Notes: generated by a model from the sequence alone, not told the origin. Counted from the first letter of the stretch, positions 44,029-53,753 are shown. The stretch: 64,000 nt of DNA from Enterococcus sp. HY326 (GCF_026157065.1 NZ_JANLGQ010000009.1:1-64000), one strand, 5' to 3'. Translations and numbers: made by a program.

Positions 44029-44907
44029 ATGTTAATTCGGGAACGTTTAGAAACCTTTTCTTTTACGGCTGGCGAACAAAAAGTTGTCGACTATTTGTTA
44101 GTTGAAGGAGACAATATTACCGATAAATCCACTAGTCAAATTGCGCAGTCGACTTTTTCTTCAAAGTCGACTTTAGTACGGATTGCCCAAAAATTAAATT
44201 ATTCAGGCTGGAGCGAATTTAAAGCTGACTATTTGAGGGAAATTGATTATTTAGATAAATTTGTTGCCAAGGTCGACGCCAATCGCCCCTTCACAAAAGC
44301 TGATTCTTTGATGTCAATCGCCGCCAAAATTGCCGCTTTAGAAGAAGAAGCGATTGCAGATTCATTAAATTTGCTCAGCCACAATCAATTGCGCCAAGCA
44401 CTGACGTTGCTTACTAACGCCAAAACAATTCATCTTTTTGCCGTCAGCAACAATCTTTTACTTGCGCAAGAATTCGCTCATAATATGGCTCGCATCAAAA
44501 AAGAGGTCCGCATCCATGCCCTGCAAAGTGAATTAATTTTTCGGGCTGGTTTGGCAGAAGCAGATTCTTGTGCCATTATCATCAGTTATTCTGGGGAAAC
44601 GGAAGTTCTTAAGGATGTCAGTCACTTATTAAAACAAAAACAGATTCCAATTATTCTTTTAACGAGCCTCGGGGAAAACAGTCTCTCCCGAACAGCTGAC
44701 TGCCTTTTGCATTTGTCTACGCAAGAAAAGCTATACTCAAAAATTGCCTCCTTTGCAACAGATTATTCAATCACTTACATTTTAGATGTGTTATACAGCT
44801 GCGTTTTCGCTCAAGACTATACTGAAAATTTCGAATTGAAACAAACTCTTGCCGCTCAAGTTGAAAAACATCGCTCCTCAGATTCTGCCATTTTGAGGGA
44901 GGAATGA
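44029..44907 (+). CDS. RpiR/MurR-family regulator
   Basis: The 292-residue protein has an HTH_6 domain (about 1-80, ITDKSTSQIAQSTFSSKSTLVRIAQKLNYSGWSEFK) and a sugar-phosphate isomerase (SIS) domain (about 125-260, IHLFAVSNNLLLAQEF, IIISYSGETEVLKDV). Such proteins sense phosphosugars. The start is ATG 44029 after GAGG. Its target is unknown. Confidence 0.9.
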   Translation: MLIRERLETFSFTAGEQKVVDYLLVEGDNITDKSTSQIAQSTFSSKSTLVRIAQKLNYSGWSEFKADYLREIDYLDKFVAKVDANRPFTKADSLMSIAAKIAALEEEAIADSLNLLSHNQLRQALTLLTNAKTIHLFAVSNNLLLAQEFAHNMARIKKEVRIHALQSELIFRAGLAEADSCAIIISYSGETEVLKDVSHLLKQKQIPIILLTSLGENSLSRTADCLLHLSTQEKLYSKIASFATDYSITYILDVLYSCVFAQDYTENFELKQTLAAQVEKHRSSDSAILREE

Positions 44908-44948
44908 GCGTAGCAGTTTAGGCAAAATTAAAAAATGAAGATAATAGA

Positions 44949-44983
44949 AACAGCAGCAAAAACTTTTCAGTTTTTGCTGCTGT
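44949..44983 (+). terminator. Hairpin after the RpiR-type gene
   Basis: A 15-bp stem from AACAGCAGCAAAAACT and its inverse; the plus-strand tail is only weakly T-rich. Confidence 0.6.
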
Positions 44984-45044
44984 TCTCATATCTAAACCTC
45001 TAAAACTTCTTCTCTCAAAAAGATAAGCCTACAAACCTCATTCA

Positions 45045-45084
45045 ATTAAAAAGCACCCACTCTTATTATCGCGAGTGAGTGCTG
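45045..45084 (-). terminator. Terminator of ylxM-ffh
   Basis: On the minus strand AGCACTCACTC pairs with GAGTGGGTGCT (one G-U), followed by T5. Confidence 0.85.
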
Positions 45085-45109
45085 ATGGAACGAAATCGCT
45101 GAAATTCGC

Positions 45110-46531
45110 TTATTTCCGTTTCTTTTTCTTCTTTTTATTTTTCTTAACCATCCGATTCATGGCCATCTTGCCAAGCTTACCTTTGACCCCGCCGCCAAAC
45201 ATTTGATCCATGCCGGGAATATTATTCATATTCCCTTTAGACATTTGCTGCATCATTTTGCGGGATTCTTTAAATTGCTTAATCATCCGATTGACTTCGA
45301 CGACAGAATTCCCAGAACCAGCGGCAATCCGTCGGCGACGACTTGGATTTAATAAATCAGGATCTTCCCGTTCTGCTGGAGTCATTGAAAGGACCATCGC
45401 TTTTTTGCGGGCAACGTCTTTCGGGTCAACATTGATATTTTCAATACCGGGCATTTGATTCATGCCAGGAATCATTTTCATCAAATCTTCTAGTGGACCC
45501 ATGCTCATAACTTGATCTAATTGTTCGATGAAGTCATTAAAGTCAAAGGAATTTTCCCGCATTTTTTGGGCTAATTCTTCGGCCTTTTTCTCATCGTAAT
45601 CCTGCTGAGCTTTTTCAATTAAAGTCAGCATATCTCCCATGCCGAGAATTCTGGAACTCATTCGATCTGGGTGGAAAATTTCTAAATCGGTTAGTTTTTC
45701 ACCGGAACCGATAAATTTAATTGGCGCACCGGTCACCGAACGAATTGACAGCGCCGCACCACCACGAGTGTCCCCATCGAGTTTGGTAATGACAACCCCA
45801 GTAATACCCAGCTGTTGGTTAAAACTATCTGCTACATTGACAGCGTCTTGACCGGTCATCGCATCGACAACTAAAAGAATTTCGTTTGGCTGGGCGACTT
45901 CTTTGATTTGCTTCAACTCATCCATCAGAGTTTCATCAATATGCAGACGACCCGCCGTATCAATGATGACATAATCATTTTTCTTTTCTTCGGCTAACGC
46001 CATCCCTTGGCGGACGATTTCCACTGGGCTGACATCGGTACCCATATCAAATACTGGCACATCTAACTGTTGGCCTAACACCTTCAACTGATCAATCGCC
46101 GCTGGTCGGTAAACGTCACCGGCAATCATTAATGGCCGGGCATTTTCCGTTTTGATTAAATGATTGGCAAGTTTTCCAGCAAAGGTTGTTTTACCAGCCC
46201 CCTGCAAACCAACCATCATAATGACTGTTGGAATTTTAGGGGATTTATTCAAGCCGACGGTCTCTGAGCCGAGGGTCTTGGTTAATTCTTCGTCCACAAT
46301 TTTGACAATTTGTTGGGCTGGTGACAAGCTGTCTAAAACTTCCACCCCAACTGCCCGTTCGCGAACATTTTTGGTGAATTCCTTCACCACTTGCAAGTTT
46401 ACATCGGCTTCTAATAGAGCGAGCCGAATTTCTCGCATCATTTCTTTAACATCAGCCTCGCTGACTTTTCCTTTGCGCCGCAGTTTGCTTAACGCACCCT
46501 GCAGGCGTTCTGTTAAACTTTCAAATGCCAT
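45110..46531 (-). CDS. ffh: Signal recognition particle GTPase Ffh
   Basis: The 473-residue protein has the N domain, G1 GLQGAGKTTFAGKLA, DTAGRLHIDETLM, TKLDGDTRGGAALS and GSGEKLTDLEIFHPDRM, then a Met-rich M domain ending in a Lys run. It targets membrane proteins together with 4.5S RNA and FtsY. Confidence 0.98.
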   Translation of the reverse strand: MAFESLTERLQGALSKLRRKGKVSEADVKEMMREIRLALLEADVNLQVVKEFTKNVRERAVGVEVLDSLSPAQQIVKIVDEELTKTLGSETVGLNKSPKIPTVIMMVGLQGAGKTTFAGKLANHLIKTENARPLMIAGDVYRPAAIDQLKVLGQQLDVPVFDMGTDVSPVEIVRQGMALAEEKKNDYVIIDTAGRLHIDETLMDELKQIKEVAQPNEILLVVDAMTGQDAVNVADSFNQQLGITGVVITKLDGDTRGGAALSIRSVTGAPIKFIGSGEKLTDLEIFHPDRMSSRILGMGDMLTLIEKAQQDYDEKKAEELAQKMRENSFDFNDFIEQLDQVMSMGPLEDLMKMIPGMNQMPGIENINVDPKDVARKKAMVLSMTPAEREDPDLLNPSRRRRIAAGSGNSVVEVNRMIKQFKESRKMMQQMSKGNMNNIPGMDQMFGGGVKGKLGKMAMNRMVKKNKKKKKKRK

Positions 46532-46547
46532 GACTTAATTCCATCCT

Positions 46548-46886
46548 TTATTCGTCAATTTCTTGGATTGCTTCGATAATTTCTTGAATTTTTTGATCTT
46601 TTGGATAGGTCTCACTGATGTAGTCACTCAGTGTATCTAATAATTCTCCCCGAACGATGTAATCGGAAAACATCGACAGCTTCCGCTCGTAGTCCTCAAG
46701 AATTTTTTCCGTACGCTTTATATTATCATAGACGGCTTGGCGACTGACCTGATACTCTTCGGCGATTTCCCCCAACGAAAAATCATCCGCATAATACAGC
46801 TCCATATAATTCATCTGCTTTTCAGTCAGCAGTGTTGAATAAAATTCAAATAATGCATTCATGCGATTGGTTTTTTCAAGCTCCAT
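46548..46886 (-). CDS. ylxM: SRP-associated DNA-binding-like protein YlxM
   Basis: The 112-residue protein has a sigma-70 region 4-like helix-turn-helix ([39 protein letters not shown]). It precedes ffh by 16 bases as in other Firmicutes, and modulates SRP function in streptococci. Confidence 0.95.
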   Translation of the reverse strand: MELEKTNRMNALFEFYSTLLTEKQMNYMELYYADDFSLGEIAEEYQVSRQAVYDNIKRTEKILEDYERKLSMFSDYIVRGELLDTLSDYISETYPKDQKIQEIIEAIQEIDE

Positions 46887-47370
46887 GGATACTCGCTCCT
46901 TCAGTCGTTTTTTTCAGCCAGTCCTCATCAGATAAAACCATCAAGCCTTGATTGATGAAATAAGCTGTCGCTACACCAACACCGGTGATTTTTACACCGG
47001 AAAAACTACCGTCATAAATTAAACCGCAGCCACAGCTAGGACTTTTCGCCTTTAAGACCACTGTGGTTACACCAGCCTCCTGTAATTCTGCAAAAGCTTT
47101 TATAGCACCAGCTTTAAAGCTTTCAGTGACATCTTCGCCAGTTTTTGTAATGACTTTAGCTTGGTTTTGCCAGACCGCAAAGCCGTCACCGCCGACAATC
47201 TCTGCTGGCGTACGCGGCGTTTGTAAACCGCCGATGACCTCAGGGCAAATCATTACAGCTTCACCTTGTTGAACCAAAGTTTGCAGCTGGTCAACTGGAT
47301 TACTGCCGCCATCATAGCGACACTTGACTCCGCCTAGACAGCTGCTGACTCCAATGCTTGGCTTTTTCAT
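46876..47370 (-). CDS. DUF523 family protein
   Basis: The 164-residue protein has the conserved cysteine motifs [16 protein letters not shown] and [21 protein letters not shown]. Function is unknown; a metal or Fe-S site is suggested by the cysteines. It overlaps ylxM by 11 bases. ATG 47370 has AAGGAGG. Confidence 0.85.
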   Translation of the reverse strand: MKKPSIGVSSCLGGVKCRYDGGSNPVDQLQTLVQQGEAVMICPEVIGGLQTPRTPAEIVGGDGFAVWQNQAKVITKTGEDVTESFKAGAIKAFAELQEAGVTTVVLKAKSPSCGCGLIYDGSFSGVKITGVGVATAYFINQGLMVLSDEDWLKKTTEGASIHGA

Positions 47371-47545
47371 TTTTAGCTGGCCTCCTTGGCTAATCAACGT
47401 CTAAAAATTGCTTTTTTATTATAACATTTATTCCCGCTGAACAATAGTCCTACTCTTTACTTCTATGTTAAAATGAGCATAGAACTACGCAGTTTTACTT
47501 ATTATATTTAAAATCAGTTCAAGTCGAACATAAGGAGTAAATTGA

Positions 47546-48274
47546 GTGAAGGAAAATGTAAAAAAAGTATTGGTAGTGGATGACGAGCCGTCAATTTCCA
47601 CTTTGCTAAAATTCAATTTAGAAAAAGAAGGCTATCACGTTACTACTGCTGAAAATGGCCGCTCAGCACTGGAACTAGCGCTAAGTGAGCCTTTTGATTT
47701 TATTATTTTAGATATCATGCTGCCAGGCTTAGATGGTATGGAGGTCACTAAGCGCCTGCGTCAAGAAAAAATTGATACACCGATTTTGATGCTGACGGCT
47801 AAAGACGACCAAATCGACCGTATTCTTGGCTTAGAAATGGGGGCCGATGACTATCTGACAAAACCCTTCAGTCCAAGGGAAGTTTTAGCCCGCATGAAGG
47901 CCATTTTTCGGCGGGTAGAGCCACGGGAAAATGCTACATCAGAAAAGCCCTTTGATGAAGAAGAGGAGTGGCTACAGGTGGGCGGCATCAAAGCTGAACT
48001 CTCCAATTTCAAAGTGTTAGTTAACAGTCAAGAAATCATTTTGACACCAAAAGAATTTGAACTTTTGGTTTACTTTATGAAGCGCAAAGACCGGGTAATT
48101 GACCGGGATACTTTATTAAATCGAATTTGGCAATTTGATTTTGCCGGACAAAGCCGAATTGTCGATGTCCACGTCTCCCACCTGAGGGAAAAAATCGAAA
48201 AAGATCCGAAGCATCCAGAATACCTGCAAACCGTCCGCGGCTTCGGCTACCGGTTTCAGGAGCCAAAAAAATGA
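47546..48274 (+). CDS. phoP: OmpR-family response regulator, PhoP-like
   Basis: The 242-residue protein has a receiver (VLVVDDEPS, phospho-Asp in FIILDIMLPGLDG, LTAKDD) and a winged helix (LTPKEFELLVYFMKRKDRVIDRDTLL, RIVDVHVSHLREKIE, VRGFGYRF). It starts with GTG behind AAGGAG. The cognate kinase overlaps by four bases, and pstS with Pho boxes follows, which supports phosphate control. Confidence 0.9.
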   Translation: MKENVKKVLVVDDEPSISTLLKFNLEKEGYHVTTAENGRSALELALSEPFDFIILDIMLPGLDGMEVTKRLRQEKIDTPILMLTAKDDQIDRILGLEMGADDYLTKPFSPREVLARMKAIFRRVEPRENATSEKPFDEEEEWLQVGGIKAELSNFKVLVNSQEIILTPKEFELLVYFMKRKDRVIDRDTLLNRIWQFDFAGQSRIVDVHVSHLREKIEKDPKHPEYLQTVRGFGYRFQEPKK

Positions 48275-50037
48275 GAACTCAGCGGAAACGTTTTGAGTTT
48301 GTCCTCAGTCTAGTCGTCGTCTTACTTTTGTTTATCGGCAGCTGGCTGACCATCAATCATTTTTTTAAAGAAGAAGTTATCCAGCAGCAGACTGAATATT
48401 TACAAAAAAATGGCAGTCTGATTGTCACTCAGCTAGAAAATCGGACGATTGATGAAGGCCTTGAGGTGACGGATGAAATCAAACAGATGCTCAATGACTT
48501 TGTGACAGATGAGACGGAGCGGATTACCTTGATGGACCGTGACGGCACGATTTTATATGACAGCTACGACCCAACGCTTATGGGAGAGCGCAATGATCGG
48601 CCAGAGATTCAGGCAATTTTATCCGGGAATTCTTTAGGCTCCTCATTGCGCCAAAGCGCTACTTTAGGAGAAGAATTACTTTATGTTGCTCTGCCGATTA
48701 TACTGGACAATCAACGCATCGGTATTTTAAGAATATCCGAAACAACTGCCGGCTTTGCCAGTTCAGCGGAGAATTTCCGCCGATCCATTTTATTCGTGCT
48801 GACGATTGCATTTATCATCATTGCCCTGATGGTCCTGTATCTAATCCGTCAAAAAAATCGGCCGATGGAAACTGTTCTACCAGTTTTAAAAAAAATGGTG
48901 GACCATCCCGAGGTTTCCAGCAATATTTTAGAGGCCTCCAATCAATGGGAAGAATTATATTTGACGATTAATCAGCTGAGCGAGAAGATGAGCAGTACTT
49001 ACTTAGCCTATACCTCCACAGAAAATCAGTTTTATACCTTGTTAAATGATTTAATGATTGGCGTTTTTATCATTGATGAAGAGGACCAATTAAAATTTGC
49101 AAACCCAAAAATTCGGGAGCATCTGGGTTTCACTGCAATTGATGAAACGACCGTTTACACAGATGTTATTGAGGATCCGCAATTAATTCGACTGATTCAC
49201 CAGGCGACCAGTGAGCATCCCCTCGTGCATGAAATTTTGAAAATGAAATTTCCAAAAGAGCAAGTCTTAGACATCTCAATTCGCTATGTCCAAGATGAAA
49301 ATCAAGCACCTCAATTGATTGGCATCGCCTATGATTTAACCCGTGTCAAGCAGTTAGAAAAATTGCAGCGGGATTTTGTCGGCAATGTCTCCCATGAATT
49401 AAAGACACCGGTCACTTCTTTGATTGGGTTTACCGAAACTTTATTAGACGGTGCAAAAGAGGATCCCGTGACCTTAACTGAATTTTTATTGATTATGCAA
49501 AAGGATGCCAAACGACTGCAGCAGCTAATTCAAGAAATCATTCAGTTGTCACAAGATGGCAAAACGGTTTTAGCCGAACCCGAAAGTATTGAGCTACATC
49601 AATTATTTACGACAATCAGCGGTAATTACCGCCGCAAGATTGCTGAGAAAAATTTGACCATCACCATCGATGGTCCTGAGCCTGCTTATTTTGTAACCCA
49701 GCCGAAATTTTTCCAGCCAATTGTTAAAAATTTAATCGAAAATGCTATTAACTACTCCTTCGAAGAAACTACGATTACGATTGCTTATCAACTGACAACA
49801 GCCCAGCTAATTTTTTCCATCACAGATATTGGCATTGAAATTGACGAAGAGGAACAAGAACGCATTTTTGAACGCTTTTATCGTGTCGACAAAGCCCGTG
49901 GCCGTGATTCCGGAGGCACCGGTCTGGGTTTGGCAATCGTGCAGGAATATACAACAGCCCTTGGTGGGAAGGTTACTGTCAGCAGTCGCTTAAATCAAGG
50001 AACAATTTTTACAGTCACCCTCCCTACTCATCTATAA
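48271..50037 (+). CDS. phoR: PhoR-like sensor histidine kinase
   Basis: The 588-residue kinase has two membrane helices (about 8-30 and 170-192) around an outer domain, a linker, a PAS domain (about 255-365), HisKA with His in VGNVSHELKTPVTS and a HATPase domain (NLIENAINYS, IFERFYRVDKARGRDSGGTGLGLAIV). The G1 box reads TDIGIEI: Glu523 replaces the second conserved Gly. It overlaps phoP (ATGA). Confidence 0.9.
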   Translation: MRTQRKRFEFVLSLVVVLLLFIGSWLTINHFFKEEVIQQQTEYLQKNGSLIVTQLENRTIDEGLEVTDEIKQMLNDFVTDETERITLMDRDGTILYDSYDPTLMGERNDRPEIQAILSGNSLGSSLRQSATLGEELLYVALPIILDNQRIGILRISETTAGFASSAENFRRSILFVLTIAFIIIALMVLYLIRQKNRPMETVLPVLKKMVDHPEVSSNILEASNQWEELYLTINQLSEKMSSTYLAYTSTENQFYTLLNDLMIGVFIIDEEDQLKFANPKIREHLGFTAIDETTVYTDVIEDPQLIRLIHQATSEHPLVHEILKMKFPKEQVLDISIRYVQDENQAPQLIGIAYDLTRVKQLEKLQRDFVGNVSHELKTPVTSLIGFTETLLDGAKEDPVTLTEFLLIMQKDAKRLQQLIQEIIQLSQDGKTVLAEPESIELHQLFTTISGNYRRKIAEKNLTITIDGPEPAYFVTQPKFFQPIVKNLIENAINYSFEETTITIAYQLTTAQLIFSITDIGIEIDEEEQERIFERFYRVDKARGRDSGGTGLGLAIVQEYTTALGGKVTVSSRLNQGTIFTVTLPTHL

Positions 50038-50062
50038 AACACTGGATGCTAAGGGATTTTTA

Positions 50063-50121
50063 GTAACGACACTACTGAGTTAGCTTCTTTATTTAACCTT
50101 AGGTGTCGTTACATTTAATTT
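50063..50121 (+). terminator. Terminator of phoPR
   Basis: GTAACGACAC and GTGTCGTTAC pair over a 30-base loop, with a TTTAATTT tail. Confidence 0.65.
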
Positions 50122-50199
50122 CCTAAGCTCATCTTATTTTTTTCGCAATACTTTTATTTAAAAAATAGTGGCGAACTCCTTATTTGTTTAACCAATACG

Positions 50200-50240
50200 T
50201 AAAAAGACGCAACTACCACTTTGGGTACTTGCGTCTTTTA
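50200..50240. terminator. Terminator of pstS
   Basis: AAAAGACGCAA and TTGCGTCTTTT form the stem; T5 follows on the minus strand. Confidence 0.85.
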
Positions 50241-50273
50241 GGTTTTAAACAAAACTATTTTCGGGGGTGAAAA

Positions 50274-51170
50274 TTAGTTTACTTCAGTAATATCGCCATC
50301 AACAGAACGTTGAACTTGCATTGAATTCACTGGCAGATAGCCTAAATCTTGTACGATACCGTTTTGAACATCATCACTCATGATGTAATCGATAAATGCT
50401 TGCACATCTGCATCCGGCTCGCCATTAGTATACATATGTTCATAAGACCAGATTGTCCAGCTGTTGTCTTCAACATTTTCGGCAACTGGTTCAACACCAT
50501 CAATGGATAAAGCTGTTAAAGAATCATCAAAGTATGAAAAAGCTAAGTAGCTGATAGCACCAGGTGTTGAGCTGACAATTTGACGAACTGTACCAGAAGA
50601 ATCTTGTTCCTGTGATTCAATTGGTGTTGCGCCGTCTAAGGCCCATTTTTCAAAAGTTGAACGCGTACCAGAACCACTAGCCCGGTTAATGACGACGATT
50701 TCTTGATCCGCTCCGCCGACTTCGTTCCAATTGGTAATTTCGCCGGTAAAGATTTTGACTAAATCCTCTTTAGAAAGATCAGTCACGCCAACTTCAGAGT
50801 TGATAACTGGTCCCATGCCGACAATCGCTACTTGATGGTCCACGATTTTGCTTGCATCCACGCCATCTTTTTCTTCAGCGAAGACATCAGAGTTTCCAAT
50901 TGTCACCGCTCCGCTCTCTACTTGGCTCAAGCCAGTTCCGCTGCCGCCGCCTTGAACTGAAATTTGATAGTTTGCATTATTTGCTGCAAATTCTTCACCA
51001 GCTGCTTCGACTAATGGTTGCAGCGCGGTTGAACCCACAGCTGTGATTTGAACTGTGTCTCCACTGCCTGTTGCTGATGACCCACTAGATGAATCGCCGG
51101 TTGCTCCTGTTGAACCACAACCTGCTAATAGAACTCCTGCAAATACTAAACTAAAAATTGTTTTTTTCAT
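50274..51170 (-). CDS. pstS: Phosphate-binding lipoprotein PstS
   Basis: The 298-residue protein has a lipobox (LLAGCGS), a Ser/Gly linker and the phosphate-site motifs AVGSTALQPLVEAAGEEF, GGGSGTGLSQVESG, VVINRASGSGTRSTFEKWAL and SYLAFSYFDD. It delivers phosphate to the Pst ABC transporter. It stands alone, convergent with phoPR, with no pstCAB or phoU beside it. Confidence 0.93.
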   Translation of the reverse strand: MKKTIFSLVFAGVLLAGCGSTGATGDSSSGSSATGSGDTVQITAVGSTALQPLVEAAGEEFAANNANYQISVQGGGSGTGLSQVESGAVTIGNSDVFAEEKDGVDASKIVDHQVAIVGMGPVINSEVGVTDLSKEDLVKIFTGEITNWNEVGGADQEIVVINRASGSGTRSTFEKWALDGATPIESQEQDSSGTVRQIVSSTPGAISYLAFSYFDDSLTALSIDGVEPVAENVEDNSWTIWSYEHMYTNGEPDADVQAFIDYIMSDDVQNGIVQDLGYLPVNSMQVQRSVDGDITEVN

Positions 51171-51220
51171 TATTTTGTTTTCTCCCTTTCTTTATTACAA
51201 AACAAAGTTTAGCAAACCCA

Positions 51221-51280
51221 TGTAAAGAGAGAATAGACTTTTTGTAAATTAGCAGTAAACTCGTGTAAATTTTAAGTAAA
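51221..51280 (-). promoter_or_regulatory. Pho box upstream of pstS: six repeats
   Basis: On the minus strand TTTACA-like hexamers occur six times, beginning (plus-strand coordinates) at 51221, 51232, 51243, 51254, 51264 and 51275: TTTACA, TCTATT, TTTACA, TTTACT, TTTACA, TTTACT. The 11-bp period (once 10) is that of PhoP direct repeats in Firmicutes. PhoP-P would activate pstS on phosphate limitation. Confidence 0.9.
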
Positions 51281-51396
51281 GAAAACTAAGTCCTCTTTAC
51301 AATACGAAATTTTCGTATAATTTTTAGGCTGGTGCTATACTCATCTTGTAAGAAAGCAGAGAACCTCTGCGAATAAGCTGAAGGAAGTTGATGTAA

Positions 51397-51597
51397 ATGT
51401 TAGAAATCCATTATATCGTTGCCGGAAATGAACAAGTAAAAACGTATAAAAGCCCTGCTGAGTTTGTCGCTCGGCAACAACTAGAAGTCCCCGACATTGA
51501 GGACTACTACACTATTTCCAAAGTTACTTTAGATGGCCAAGAAGTAGCCCTACCTGAAAAAACAATTGGCGGCTTGTTTAATTTCTATAATAAATAA
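51397..51597 (+). CDS. Short conserved hypothetical protein (DUF4649-like)
   Basis: The 66-residue protein (MLEIHYIVAGNEQVKTYKSP, ending GGLFNFYNK) resembles small DUF4649-type proteins of Lactobacillales, from memory. A TGC TATACT extended -10 lies ahead and a clear terminator behind, so it is likely expressed alone. Function unknown. Confidence 0.65.
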   Translation: MLEIHYIVAGNEQVKTYKSPAEFVARQQLEVPDIEDYYTISKVTLDGQEVALPEKTIGGLFNFYNK

Positions 51598-51602
51598 AAA
51601 AT

Positions 51603-51638
51603 TGGTGTGTGACTTTAACCGGTCACACACCATTTTTA
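51603..51638 (+). terminator. Terminator of the short hypothetical gene
   Basis: TGGTGTGTGAC and GTCACACACCA pair, followed by T5. Confidence 0.9.
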
Positions 51639-51643
51639 GTAAT

Positions 51644-51985
51644 CTACTTTTGACTAAATAAATACTCAGCGATTGAAAGCGCCTTGGCACCATAAGCAGT
51701 TGCTGGACCGCCCCCCATTAAAATGGCAACCTCAACTGTTTCAGTAATTTCTTCGATAGTAGCGCCGGCTTTGATGGCGTCTCTGACATGACCTAAGATA
51801 CAACCTTCACAACGCACCGAAATGCCAATCGCTAGAGCCATCAATTCTTTAACCTTTGTTGGCAAATGTTTTGGGGCTAAAGCTTCTTTGGCTACTTCAC
51901 TGAATTTTCCCATTAGTTCAGGTGCGTTTTTTCGCAAAGCACTTTGGGTTTTTGCTAAATCCTTGTAATCCTCTTTGTAGTCCAT
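51644..51985 (-). CDS. Carboxymuconolactone decarboxylase/AhpD-like protein
   Basis: The 113-residue all-helical protein has the CxxC-H motif RCEGCILGHVRDAIKAGAT of AhpD-type alkylhydroperoxidase proteins. The start is ATG 51985 with AAGGAG eight bases ahead. It may reduce peroxides through the thiol pair; the partner is unknown. Confidence 0.85.
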   Translation of the reverse strand: MDYKEDYKDLAKTQSALRKNAPELMGKFSEVAKEALAPKHLPTKVKELMALAIGISVRCEGCILGHVRDAIKAGATIEEITETVEVAILMGGGPATAYGAKALSIAEYLFSQK

Positions 51986-52051
51986 TTTTATCACTCCTTA
52001 TAAATTTTCCTTAACTAAAAATAACTAAGGTTTTAGGCAAAATCAAAAATT

Positions 52052-52095
52052 TAAAAAAAGATTGAACCAAAATAGCCACTATTTCAGTTCAATCC
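52052..52095 (-). terminator. Terminator of murE
   Basis: GATTGAAC and GTTCAATC pair on the minus strand with T7 after. Confidence 0.75.
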
Positions 52096-52102
52096 TAAGA
52101 CT

Positions 52103-53578
52103 TTATTTCGCTAAAAACTCTTCAATAACTTTGACATCGTCAAAATCATATTTAATAGTACCAATAATCTGATAAGTTTCATGACCTTTACCAGCAATTA
52201 GGATGATATCATTTTCATCCGCTGCTGCTAACGCTTTTTGAATAGCTGTGCGACGATCAACTTCCGTTTCAAAATCGTCAAAGGCTAATCCTGCCACCAT
52301 ATCATCAATAATCGCCTGTGGGTCTTCTGTCCGCGGATTATCTGAAGTGAAGATAACATAATCACTTAATTTCGCGGCCGCCTGAGCCATTTTAGGGCGC
52401 TTCGTTTTATCTCGATCCCCACCAGAACCGACCACTGTAATGATTTTTCCGGTTTTAATCTTATTTAACGTGTCTAGGACATTTTCCAAACCATCTGGTG
52501 TATGGGCAAAATCAACAATAATTGTCTTTTCTTGAACATTAGGCACCAGCTGCATCCGTCCCCGAACACCTGTGAAGGTATTCAACGCTGACACGATTGT
52601 TTCTGGAGCAATCCCTTTGACAATCGTTGCACCAACCGCAGCCAAAACATTGTAGACATTAAAATGACCAATTTGTGGCAAACGAACTGGATAGCTTGCA
52701 CCGTTGACTAATAAATCAAAATGAGTCCCGTCAACTTTAGTTACAATATTTGCCGCTTGCACATCGCCGACACCTTTACAGCCATAGCTGACAATCGTGG
52801 CACTAGTCAATGGTACTAATCGCTCGCCGTATTCGTCATCTATATTAATCACGGCAAATTTTTCTTTGCCGGCATATGAACTGCCCAGTTGAGAGAACAA
52901 TAAGCTTTTTGCTAAGAAATAATTATCCATTGTTTTATGGAAGTCCAAGTGGTCTTGGGATAAATTAGTAAAGACTGCCACATCAAAATCAACGCCCCAA
53001 GTCCGGCCTTCATATAAAGCATGGGAGGAAACTTCCATCACACAATCCCTGACCCCTTCATCCCGCATTTCTGCAAACAGACCTTGTAAAGTCACTGCTT
53101 CAGGCGTTGTATTGACGGTTTCAATCACTCGGTCACCAACTCGATTATAAAGCGTTCCAATTAGACCAGTTTTACGCCCATCTTCACTTAAGATATGTTC
53201 AATCATGTGGGTAACAGTCGTCTTGCCGTTTGTACCAGTCACACCATACATCTTTAAGTCTTCACTTGGATAATCATAAAAAGCCGCTGCCAATTGCGGC
53301 AATGCTTTATTGGTATCTTTGACATAGATTACCGGCACATCCGTTTCAATCGGTTTTTGAGCGACAATTGCTATTGCGCCTTCCTCCACTGCTTGTTTGA
53401 CAAATTTGTGGCCGTCAACAGTATAACCCTCAATACAAACAAATAAAAACCCCTGTTTGGTTTTGCGGGTATCCTGAGCCACGCCTTTAATATCCAACAT
53501 ATCTAAATTTTCTTCAGTGATATTTTCTAGAGAATTGACTAAAACTCGGGACAATAATTCTGATAATCTCATTTCCAT
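52103..53578 (-). CDS. murE: UDP-MurNAc-tripeptide synthetase MurE
   Basis: The 491-residue ligase has the ATP loop YGVTGTNGKTTVTHM, NTTPEA, EVSSHAL, FTNLSQDHLDFH and GKGHE. The amino-acid-selecting motif reads DNPRTEDP, the DNPR form that in studied enzymes goes with meso-diaminopimelate rather than lysine. Enterococci are lysine-type, so either the motif rule fails here or the organism differs. Confidence 0.93.
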   Translation of the reverse strand: MEMRLSELLSRVLVNSLENITEENLDMLDIKGVAQDTRKTKQGFLFVCIEGYTVDGHKFVKQAVEEGAIAIVAQKPIETDVPVIYVKDTNKALPQLAAAFYDYPSEDLKMYGVTGTNGKTTVTHMIEHILSEDGRKTGLIGTLYNRVGDRVIETVNTTPEAVTLQGLFAEMRDEGVRDCVMEVSSHALYEGRTWGVDFDVAVFTNLSQDHLDFHKTMDNYFLAKSLLFSQLGSSYAGKEKFAVINIDDEYGERLVPLTSATIVSYGCKGVGDVQAANIVTKVDGTHFDLLVNGASYPVRLPQIGHFNVYNVLAAVGATIVKGIAPETIVSALNTFTGVRGRMQLVPNVQEKTIIVDFAHTPDGLENVLDTLNKIKTGKIITVVGSGGDRDKTKRPKMAQAAAKLSDYVIFTSDNPRTEDPQAIIDDMVAGLAFDDFETEVDRRTAIQKALAAADENDIILIAGKGHETYQIIGTIKYDFDDVKVIEEFLAK

Positions 53579-53693
53579 TCACCTAATTCTAATTTTTGAT
53601 TTTTATAGCTTTCATTATACCAAAATTAAAGGGAATGAGTAGTGTTGATTTTTTTCTTGAAAAAGTTTTTAATCCTGATAAATTTCACCGCAA

Positions 53694-53744
53694 AATAAAA
53701 AAACTCAAAAGCCAAGTCACGGGACAGGTGATTAGCTTTTGAGT
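53694..53744 (-). terminator. Terminator of ribU
   Basis: ACTCAAAAGC and GCTTTTGAGT pair, with T7 on the minus strand. Confidence 0.85.
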
Positions 53745-53753
53745 CGCGTAGAT

